A stretch of DNA of 5,004 nt, from positions 1-5,004 of the forward strand of contig JAGWML010000214.1 of the NCBI GenBank assembly GCA_028873155.1, given 5' to 3'. Source of the DNA: Acidobacteriota bacterium. Lineage in GTDB: Bacteria > Acidobacteriota > Terriglobia > Terriglobales > Acidobacteriaceae. A program made the position numbers and the translations under genes. Of the stretch, positions 1 to 5,004 are shown one piece after another; position 1 is the stretch's first letter; each line of letters starts with the position of its first letter. The notes beneath the pieces are model-generated. The model made no database searches, was not told where the DNA came from, and was given only the letters and a program-made list of their open reading frames with translations.

Positions 1-1
1 T

Positions 2-1216
2 GATCTGCACCCGTGTCTTGTGCTGGGATTGGAGCTCAAGCGCCGCGGGTACAGGATCAGGATCATCACGACAGAGTTCTACCGAGGCAAGGTGGAGCGA
101 CTGGCCCTGGACTTCCGCCCGATGCGGCCGGATTGGGATCCGACAGCGCCTGAGCTGATTGGGCAGTGTGAGGATCTGAAGTCAGGTCCCGAGGTGTTAT
201 TCCGCAGGCTCATCCTGCCTCATCTGCGGGATACCTATGCGGACCTGCTTGCTGCGGTAGACGGCGCGGACCTGATGGTTGCCGGCGAGCTTGTGTTTGC
301 AGCTCCGCTTGTCGCGGAAAAACTTGGACTGCGCTGGGCGTCGCTGATCCTTTCGCCATGCTCGTTCTTTTCGGCGTACGACCCCTCTTTGCTGGTGAAT
401 GTTCCGTGGATGATGTCGGTGCGGAAGGCGGGGCACTTGCCGTATCGCGCATTGCTGAACCTCGCGCGATGGGGTACGCGGCACTGGTGGAATCCTGTGC
501 GGGAGTTGCGGAAGCAAGAACACCTGTCGGGGCGATGCGATCCGTTGATGCGCGACAAGTTTTCGCCGCATCGGGTGCTTGCCCTGTTTTCGTCGTGGCT
601 TGCGGCGCCGCAATCGGATTGGCCAGGCCAGACGGTGCAACCCGGATTTGTTTTCTATGATGGTCAACCGATGGAATCGCGGCGGAGCGAAATACTCATG
701 CGTTTCCTCGAATCGGGCGATGCGCCGATAGTGTTTACGCTGGGCTCGACCGCTGTGAGTCATCCGGGAAGCTTTTATGCAACGAGCATCGAGGTGGCGC
801 GGCGGCTTTCAGCGCGGGCGATTCTGATTGGAGCAACGCGCGAGGTGGAATGGATTACACCCTCGATTCTTTCCTTGCCGTACGCGCCGTACTCGGAGGT
901 GTTTCCGGCGGCTTCCACAATCGTGCACCAGGGTGGCTCGGGAACGACGGCGCAGGGGCTGCGCGCGGGCCGACCGATGCTGTGCGTGCCATGGGGATGG
1001 GACCAGCCGGACAACGGTCTGCGCGCTGAACGGCGTGGCGGGGCGCTTTGCATTCCGAAGAGCCGCTATTCAACGGAGCGGGCCGTTGATCTGTTGGATC
1101 GGTTGCGGAGCGACCCGGCTATCGCGCGGAGTGCGGCGGCTGCAGCGGCCCATTTGCAAGGCGAGGCGGGCCTGGCTGGCGCAGTCGAAAGCCTTGAGGC
1201 GCTGCTGGCAGGTTGA
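2..1216 (+). CDS. GT1-family (UGT/MGT-like) glycosyltransferase, 5' partial
   Basis: This is a nucleotide-sugar-dependent glycosyltransferase of the GT-B fold, related to macrolide and sterol glucosyltransferases. It would transfer a sugar from a UDP- or dTDP-sugar to a lipid or small-molecule acceptor, probably at the cytosolic face of the membrane. The reading frame is open from the first bases. Residues 1-6 (DLHPCL) match the conserved N-terminal GDxHP loop of the family, so the GTG at 20 is not the true start, and roughly 10-20 residues lie outside the window. Counting from the first visible codon, TLGST (246-250) opens the C-terminal domain, HQGGSGTT begins at 309 and DQPDN at 334. These last two form the donor-binding signature, with the DQ pair contacting the sugar. 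About 404 residues are visible, near full family length. There is no frameshift. The acceptor cannot be read from the sequence. The next gene has its own promoter-like region. Confidence 0.9.
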   Translation, partial: DLHPCLVLGLELKRRGYRIRIITTEFYRGKVERLALDFRPMRPDWDPTAPELIGQCEDLKSGPEVLFRRLILPHLRDTYADLLAAVDGADLMVAGELVFAAPLVAEKLGLRWASLILSPCSFFSAYDPSLLVNVPWMMSVRKAGHLPYRALLNLARWGTRHWWNPVRELRKQEHLSGRCDPLMRDKFSPHRVLALFSSWLAAPQSDWPGQTVQPGFVFYDGQPMESRRSEILMRFLESGDAPIVFTLGSTAVSHPGSFYATSIEVARRLSARAILIGATREVEWITPSILSLPYAPYSEVFPAASTIVHQGGSGTTAQGLRAGRPMLCVPWGWDQPDNGLRAERRGGALCIPKSRYSTERAVDLLDRLRSDPAIARSAAAAAAHLQGEAGLAGAVESLEALLAG

Positions 1217-1274
1217 GCGTCGAGAAGATTGGAGCATTTAATTCCTTCTGGGGCCGTGTAATCGGCGCGAAGGC

Positions 1275-1302
1275 TTGCGGGGGTTGACAGGAGTGCTAGG
1301 AT
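1275..1302 (+). promoter_or_regulatory. Possible sigma70-type promoter upstream of the 105-aa gene
   Basis: Two overlapping readings are possible. The first is a -35 TTGCGG (1275-1280), a 16-base spacer and an extended -10 TGCTAGGAT (1294-1302). The second uses the perfect -35 consensus TTGACA at 1284-1289, but no good -10 hexamer lies 16-18 bases further on. The extended -10 reading fits better. The start codon at 1351 would leave a leader of about 40 bases. Its place in the only sizeable + strand gap supports a real promoter. The evidence is motif matching only. Confidence 0.4.
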
Positions 1303-1335
1303 GCACAACAAGCAAGCTGTTCCGTCCAATATCCC

Positions 1336-1341
1336 AGGAGG
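1336..1341 (+). promoter_or_regulatory. Strong Shine-Dalgarno for the 105-aa gene
   Basis: AGGAGG lies 9 bases before the ATG at 1351. It is a near-perfect anti-16S match at a good distance. This fixes the start of the small gene and argues that it is really translated. Confidence 0.8.
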
Positions 1342-1350
1342 AATTGCCGC

Positions 1351-1668
1351 ATGGGTTCACCGGATCTTCCCCGAGGCGCGCACTCCGACGCCTTTTCATC
1401 CGAGCCTGCCGCTGCGCCTGAACAGGCTCAATCGCCCGAGGAACTGAAGGAAGAGAGCCGCAAGATTCGCCGCCTGCAGGTGGTGATGAACATGGTGACG
1501 CAGGTGATTGCGCAGGATACGACGCTGACGGTGGAGGAAGCTTCAGAGATGGTGGCGGATACGCGGCGGCTGGCGCTGGGGATGTTTCCGGACAAGGAGC
1601 TTGCCTTCAACCTCATCTATTGGCCGCGGCTGCAAAGGCTGATGCGGGAGCGGTTTCGAATGCAATAG
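1351..1668 (+). CDS. Small conserved-type protein of unknown function (105 aa)
   Basis: I do not recognise a named domain. The first 30 or so residues are low-complexity, rich in Ala, Pro, Ser and Glu, and probably disordered. From about residue 32 to the end the protein looks like a compact, mainly helical domain: a charged helix (EELKEESRKIRRLQ), then an amphipathic stretch with VTQVIAQDTTLTVEEASEM, then an aromatic and basic C-terminus (LIYWPRLQRLMRERF). There is no signal peptide or membrane segment, so it is likely cytosolic. A strong Shine-Dalgarno 9 bases upstream and a promoter-like region support expression. Similar short proteins with a VIAQD..LT.EEA core are, as I recall, common in acidobacterial genomes, but that is memory and not a search. 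It stands alone on its strand, converging on the LPS operon, so context gives no function. Confidence 0.8.
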   Translation: MGSPDLPRGAHSDAFSSEPAAAPEQAQSPEELKEESRKIRRLQVVMNMVTQVIAQDTTLTVEEASEMVADTRRLALGMFPDKELAFNLIYWPRLQRLMRERFRMQ

Positions 1669-1679
1669 GCGCCTGCAGT

Positions 1680-1693
1680 GCGGCATGCGCCGC
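1680..1693. terminator. Short GC hairpin in the convergent gap, weak terminator candidate
   Basis: A perfect 5-base inverted repeat (GCGGC / GCCGC) with a 4-base ATGC loop sits between the ends of two convergent genes, 11 bases after the stop codon of the small + strand gene. No T-run follows on either strand, so it is not a classic intrinsic terminator. Its position where both transcripts must end is the main support. Confidence 0.25.
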
Positions 1694-1734
1694 CCGATTG
1701 CCAACCGAGCGAATGGAACCACTCTTCCTGGTGC

Positions 1735-2505
1735 CTACTTGTCTTCGTTTCCGGTGAGGCGGAAGGTGATGGTGCCCCAGAAGAGGCGCGCGCGCATCTG
1801 CACGGGCAGGTGGCGTTCGTCGTCGGTGTACCAGATCCAGATGTTGCCGCGGTTCTTGACGACGCCGGCCTCGGCGGTGGGTTGCACGCGGACGGTCTTG
1901 AAGGTGCCAAGCGGCGTCTTGATCTCTTCGCGGCCCTCAACCTTGATGGTGACCGGGACGTTGTGCATGGCGTCAACGATGGGCACGACGAAGCTGTGGC
2001 CGACGACGAGGGGCTGCGTGGCGGTGTAGAAGACGCCGGTGAGCAGGTCAGTCATGCAGCCGGGAATGGGCGACTCGACGTGTTTGCTTTCGTTCTTGAC
2101 GACGTTCTTCTCGTCGAGGATGGACTTCATGGCCTCGTAATCGATGCGGAGGTTGGAGTTGATCTGGCGGCGGCCTTCGACGGTTTGCTTGTCGAACTGG
2201 TAGGTGCAGCCTCTGGCGCGGTCCACGGTGGATTGAAAGTGGTCACTGACGTGGAAGAGCAGGTTGATGGCGCCGCTGGTGACGGCGGTGGCGGTGATGC
2301 GCTCGCGGTCGCCGAGGGGGTCAAAGTGGACGACGGCGGTGCCGGCGGGGAAGACGCGCCAGTCGACGGCGTAGGTGAGCGTCTGATGCTGGGGCAGCGG
2401 GAAGGCGGGCTGAGGCGGAGCCAAGGGGGGGATCTGCTGCGAGAAGGCAGTGCCGACGAGGGCGAAGGTGCAGAGCAGGGTCTTGAGGGGATTGAACTTG
2501 TTCAC
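1735..2505 (-). CDS. Secreted DUF3108-family protein
   Basis: This 256-residue protein belongs by its sequence pattern to the DUF3108 family of exported proteins with no settled function. The N-terminus has a signal peptide: basic Lys3 and Lys8, a hydrophobic core TLLCTFALVGTAF (9-21), and a likely signal peptidase I cut near AFS/QQ (22/23). Cys12 is not in a lipobox. A proline-rich linker (25-38) follows, then a beta-rich domain. It starts with LTYAVDWRVFPAGTA (43-57) and ends with a strand-rich part holding PLGTFKTVRV (198-207), NIWIWYTDDERHLPVQ (221-236) and FWGTITFRL (242-250), which is the typical family ending. The open frame runs further upstream, but that part overlaps the methyltransferase gene and looks like shadow. 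I chose GTG 2505, with AAGGAG at 2524-2519 upstream at a long spacing of 13 bases. It is the last gene of the LPS-linked unit, 56 bases after its neighbour, and is probably periplasmic. Confidence 0.85.
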   Translation of the reverse strand: MNKFNPLKTLLCTFALVGTAFSQQIPPLAPPQPAFPLPQHQTLTYAVDWRVFPAGTAVVHFDPLGDRERITATAVTSGAINLLFHVSDHFQSTVDRARGCTYQFDKQTVEGRRQINSNLRIDYEAMKSILDEKNVVKNESKHVESPIPGCMTDLLTGVFYTATQPLVVGHSFVVPIVDAMHNVPVTIKVEGREEIKTPLGTFKTVRVQPTAEAGVVKNRGNIWIWYTDDERHLPVQMRARLFWGTITFRLTGNEDK

Positions 2506-2518
2506 CGGCAGGGCCTGG

Positions 2519-2524
2519 CTCCTT
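2519..2524 (-). promoter_or_regulatory. Shine-Dalgarno deciding the DUF3108 start
   Basis: AAGGAG read on the - strand is the only good ribosome binding site between the two genes. It lies 13 bases before GTG 2505 and 7 bases before an in-frame CTG at 2511-2509. There is no ATG nearby in frame. GTG is the conventional choice, although the spacing would suit the CTG better. Confidence 0.6.
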
Positions 2525-2561
2525 TGTTTTTCAACTCGAATGGGGGTCGCAGGGCAGCAGG

Positions 2562-3188
2562 CTACCCGAGACCATGCGCCAACGCGCCAAGAGCCGTCCG
2601 CAAAAAGAGCAGGCAGAGGTAGAGCAGCGCGGCCCCTATAAGTGCATTGTACTCGCGGTGTTTGAGATACAGAGCGAAGGAAAAGCTGCCGGACTGGCCA
2701 GCAGGGGCGGGAGCGGCGGTGAGGCGCGGCAGGAGACGCGGCACGCGGCGCGAGTAGGCGTCGAAATCGGGGAAGGTGGCGCGCAGGAAACGCTCCTCGG
2801 ACGCGATGACGGGAACGTAAATGACCAGAAACCCGGCTACGAGCAGCAGGGCAACAGGCCAACTGCGGAGGGCCAGCGCAAAGCCGAAGGCCATGAGCAT
2901 GGAGCCGAGGTACAGCGGATTCCGGGTGCGGGCGTAGGGGCCGGTCTGGGTAAGCTCGCGATTCTTTTTGACGTATCCGGCGGCGTATCCACGGAGCCAG
3001 AGGCCGGGAAGGACGAGTGCAAGGCTCCAGGCGACGGCAGCGGTGCGCGGCGCGCGGCTCCAGAGGTCAAAGACGTAAACGATGGCGGTGAGAAAGCCGA
3101 GGGGTACTCGGATGCGGCGGGCGACGCGCTGCCAGCGGGCGATCCAGTCGTGCGGCTGCGGAGTCGTGGTGGCGTCGGGCTGGGTCAT
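2562..3188 (-). CDS. ICMT/PEMT-like integral membrane methyltransferase family protein
   Basis: This 208-residue polytopic membrane protein resembles the isoprenylcysteine carboxyl methyltransferase / phospholipid methyltransferase group, which uses S-adenosylmethionine on membrane-embedded substrates. Hydrophobic spans are visible at about 27-42, 49-66, 92-109, 111-128 and 181-200. The family signature is clear: TGPYARTRNPLYLGS (82-96), then PVIASEERFL (126-135) with the paired Glu131-Glu132, then FPDFDAYSRRVPRLLP (139-154). In ICMT-like enzymes these segments form the cofactor pocket at the C-terminal half. The extra tail after 155, with a further membrane span, is longer than in minimal members. 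The ATG overlaps the heptosyltransferase stop as ATGA, and GAGG lies 7 bases upstream, so translation is likely coupled. Bacterial substrates for this family are mostly unknown. Placement suggests an envelope lipid or isoprenoid, but that is inference. Confidence 0.85.
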   Translation of the reverse strand: MTQPDATTTPQPHDWIARWQRVARRIRVPLGFLTAIVYVFDLWSRAPRTAAVAWSLALVLPGLWLRGYAAGYVKKNRELTQTGPYARTRNPLYLGSMLMAFGFALALRSWPVALLLVAGFLVIYVPVIASEERFLRATFPDFDAYSRRVPRLLPRLTAAPAPAGQSGSFSFALYLKHREYNALIGAALLYLCLLFLRTALGALAHGLG

Positions 3189-4249
3189 GCGGACGCCTCA
3201 GGATAAAGCAGCTCGGCGGCGGCGCGCAGCACATCGTCGGGCTGGATGGTGAGGAGGCCTGCTTCGGGGGCTTCGCGGCGGGTGTGGTCGCGGCGGCTCT
3301 GGGGGCTGCGGAGGACGCGGAAGGGCGAGCCAAAGGGGCCGTTGCGGCTGGGGTCAGTGGGGCCGTAGATGCCGACGACAGGCTTGCCGAGGGCGCAGGC
3401 CAGGTGGAGGGGGCCGGTGTCTCCGGCGATGACGAGGGCGACGCGACGGGTGACGGCGATGAGCTGCTCGAGAGAGGGCGCAAGGACCGCCGCCGTGCCG
3501 CCGGAGTGCCGCGCGATCTCGCCGGCGAGAGCGACCTCTCCGGGGCCAGCGTTGATGAGCACGCGGAGGCCGCGCAGGGCGAGGGCGCGAGCGACGGCGG
3601 CGTAGCGCTCGGGCGGCCAGCGCTTGGCTCCCCAGCCGGCGCCGGGGTTGATGAGGGCGATGGGTTGGCCAGCAGTGCCAACGAGTTCGGCGGCCCAGGC
3701 TTCGGCGGCGGGATCGACCGGAAGCATGGGCTGGATGGGGTCAAGGGTGTCGCCGGCGATGGAAGCGGCGAGCTCGATGTCCTGCTCGATGACGTGCGCG
3801 CCGCGGGTTTGGACACGCTCCGTGAAGAGCCAGCGCGCGGGTCGCTCACGCGGGTCGGCCTCCCCGATGCGGCGGCGGGCGCCGGCCATGCGGCCGATGA
3901 CGGCGGAGCGGATGGAGCCCTGAAGGTCGAGGACCACGTCGTAGCGGCACTCGCGGAGGTTGGAGCGCATCTGCCGGATATGCTGCAACGTATTTGCGCT
4001 CAATGGCTTGCGCCGCCACTCCTTAGTGGGAGCGAGGTGCAGGCGATCAACGATGGGCTGGAGGGTGGTGTCGCGGCTCGTGGCGCATTCGGCGGAGAGC
4101 AGGGCGCGCCAGCGGGGTTCGACGACCCAGTCGATGACCCAGGAGGGATGCGCCTTGCGGAGCGCGGTGACGGCGGGCAGGGCGTGGAGGATGTCGCCCA
4201 TGGCACCCAGGCGGACCACGAGAAGGCGGAACTTGGACTGCGCTTGCAA
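3185..4249 (-). CDS. waaC: Lipopolysaccharide heptosyltransferase I-like (GT9 family)
   Basis: By homology this enzyme adds the first L-glycero-D-manno-heptose from the ADP-activated sugar to Kdo2-lipid A in the cytosol, building the LPS inner core. It has 354 residues, slightly above the usual 320-350. The N-terminal VVRLGAMGDILHALPAVTAL (11-30) matches the GT9 start; Asp19 corresponds to the catalytic Asp13 of E. coli WaaC. Further marks are YDVVLDLQGSIRSA (103-116), NPGAGWGAKRWP (201-212, Lys209 in the donor site), GDTGPLHLACALGKP (276-290) and YGPTDP (295-300). The IDWVVEPRW stretch (39-47) and YGPTDP favour WaaC over WaaF, but another GT9 activity is possible. The start is TTG 4249; an in-frame TGA (4264-4262) rules out anything further upstream, and GTG at codon 11 is too late to keep the first beta strand. 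The Shine-Dalgarno is weak. It is 52 bases after lpxK and overlaps the next gene by 4 bases. Confidence 0.88.
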   Translation of the reverse strand: MQAQSKFRLLVVRLGAMGDILHALPAVTALRKAHPSWVIDWVVEPRWRALLSAECATSRDTTLQPIVDRLHLAPTKEWRRKPLSANTLQHIRQMRSNLRECRYDVVLDLQGSIRSAVIGRMAGARRRIGEADPRERPARWLFTERVQTRGAHVIEQDIELAASIAGDTLDPIQPMLPVDPAAEAWAAELVGTAGQPIALINPGAGWGAKRWPPERYAAVARALALRGLRVLINAGPGEVALAGEIARHSGGTAAVLAPSLEQLIAVTRRVALVIAGDTGPLHLACALGKPVVGIYGPTDPSRNGPFGSPFRVLRSPQSRRDHTRREAPEAGLLTIQPDDVLRAAAELLYPEASA

Positions 4250-4301
4250 ACTACGATTTTCTCACATGGAATCTGCGTTCGTGGCAGTGGGGCGGGAGGT
4301 T

Positions 4302-5003
4302 TCAGAGGCGAATGTTGGAGGGATCATGGCTGGCATGCCTATCGGTGGCACGGCGATTGGCCTGCGCCAGATGCGACTCCGCAAGCCGTCTCTCCAGCCA
4401 GTCGATCGGTGCTGGCTCGTCTTCAAGCTGCACGGCTAGGGTGGCTGTGAGCAGCGGCATGTCCTGTGGAAGGAGATGTGGCAGAGTGCCGATGCGGACG
4501 GCGTCCTTCTCCGTGGTGACGAGGGCGGTGGCGCCAGCGGTGAACGCTTCGGTGGCGAGCTGGTTCAGGTCGGCGCTGGTATAGCGGTGGTGGTCAGGGA
4601 ATGCACGGCGCAGGACGAGCCTGAGCCCCTGGGCTTCAAGTCCGGCGAAAAACTGCGCGGGGCGGGCGATGCCGCAGAAGGCGGCGACGGGGCCGGTGAC
4701 GGCAGGGACTTCCATGAGCCGGCGGATGCGCCAGATGGGGCAGGTGAGGCCACGGGCGCGGAGCTCGGCTTCGAGGCCGGGGTCCTCAGTTGGGATGGCG
4801 ATGACATGAGCCCGGGCGGCGGCGCGGAGGGGCTCGCGCAAGTTGCCGGCGGGGAGCAGCGAGTCCTGCCAGTCTTCGCGGTTGAGGAGGAGGATGTCGA
4901 TGTCGCGATGGAGTTGGCGGTGCTGGAAGCCGTCGTCGAGAAGATGCACCAGGGGTACACGCTCGTCGGAGAGCGTACCGCCTGAGGCGATGAAGTCCCT
5001 TTC
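4302..5003 (-). CDS. lpxK: Tetraacyldisaccharide 4'-kinase (lipid A kinase), 5' partial
   Basis: LpxK transfers phosphate from ATP to the 4' position of the lipid A disaccharide-1-phosphate to give lipid IVA, at the cytosolic face of the inner membrane. The visible 233 residues are the C-terminal two thirds; the frame stays open to the window edge, so about 100 N-terminal residues, including the Walker A loop, are outside. The GTG at 4949 is therefore an internal valine, not a start. Counting from the first visible codon, HLLDDGFQHRQL (20-31) is the family hallmark with the Walker B aspartates (the DDGFQH of Aquifex LpxK residues 138-143). Then come LLPAGNLREP (49-58), FCGIARP (109-115), FPDHHRYT (135-142) and VTTEKDAVR (162-170), all in family order. 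The last 20 or so residues are poorly conserved and polar. It leads the - strand unit in this window, 52 bases before the heptosyltransferase. Confidence 0.95.
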   Translation of the reverse strand, partial: ERDFIASGGTLSDERVPLVHLLDDGFQHRQLHRDIDILLLNREDWQDSLLPAGNLREPLRAAARAHVIAIPTEDPGLEAELRARGLTCPIWRIRRLMEVPAVTGPVAAFCGIARPAQFFAGLEAQGLRLVLRRAFPDHHRYTSADLNQLATEAFTAGATALVTTEKDAVRIGTLPHLLPQDMPLLTATLAVQLEDEPAPIDWLERRLAESHLAQANRRATDRHASHDPSNIRL

Positions 5004-5004
5004 G

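Noticed and set aside
197..763. A 188-codon - strand frame opposite the glycosyltransferase
   Set aside because: It is rich in Arg, His and Pro with no recognisable motif, and the + strand has a clear GT1 protein.
1217..1350. Possible terminator or small RNA between the glycosyltransferase and the small gene
   Set aside because: I see no stable hairpin with a T-run. The gap is explained by a promoter and a ribosome binding site.
1678..2622. A 314-codon + strand open frame opposite the DUF3108 gene
   Set aside because: Its translation is low-complexity (runs of Gly, Asp, Val, Glu) as expected from the antisense of a GC-rich gene, while the - strand frame has a signal peptide and family motifs.
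2506..2862. N-terminal extension of the DUF3108 frame up to an ATG at 2862
   Set aside because: This stretch is rich in Arg, Pro and Ala, overlaps the methyltransferase gene in another frame, and would put the clear signal peptide in the middle of the protein.
3067..3849. A 260-codon - strand frame within the heptosyltransferase region
   Set aside because: The product is mostly Ser, Pro and Ala low complexity in a different frame from the GT9 gene, so it is a shadow.
3284..4450. A 388-codon + strand open frame opposite the heptosyltransferase and the lpxK end
   Set aside because: It is rich in Gly, Ala, Asp and Glu without any motif. The opposite strand carries complete GT9 motifs, so this is a shadow frame caused by high GC at third positions.

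Overview
This GC-rich window shows ordinary bacterial chromosome coding, and its main theme is the Gram-negative outer envelope. It holds lipid A kinase (lpxK) and a heptosyltransferase of the WaaC type, so the host makes lipopolysaccharide. The style of the proteins (a DUF3108 protein beside LPS genes, a small acidic-to-basic protein of a kind seen in acidobacterial genomes, GC-rich codon use) suggests an Acidobacteriota (Terriglobia-like) genome. That assignment is an inference from memory of such loci, not a search result.

Layout. On the + strand, a GT1/UGT-type glycosyltransferase enters from the left edge (its first residues lie outside the window) and ends at 1216. A 134-base gap with a plausible sigma70-type promoter and a strong Shine-Dalgarno leads to a 105-residue protein of unknown function (1351-1668). 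A 66-base convergent gap follows. Everything to the right is on the - strand. Read in the direction of transcription, it is lpxK (5003-4302, N-terminus outside the window), a GT9 heptosyltransferase (4249-3185), an integral-membrane methyltransferase-like protein of the ICMT/PEMT type (3188-2562), and a secreted DUF3108 protein (2505-1735).

How they may work together. The four - strand genes are closely spaced (gaps of 52 and 56 bases, and one 4-base ATGA overlap), so they probably form one transcription unit. LpxK phosphorylates the lipid A disaccharide and the heptosyltransferase adds the first inner-core heptose. The methyltransferase-like membrane protein and the exported DUF3108 protein are uncharacterised partners whose position suggests an envelope role. 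The + strand glycosyltransferase probably decorates a lipid or small molecule and is not evidently part of the same unit.

I found no mobile element, CRISPR array, RNA gene or clear novel system. The points worth a second look are modest: the unknown genes in an LPS operon, an ATG followed directly by a stop just ahead of the TTG start of the heptosyltransferase, and an uncertain non-ATG start for the DUF3108 gene.
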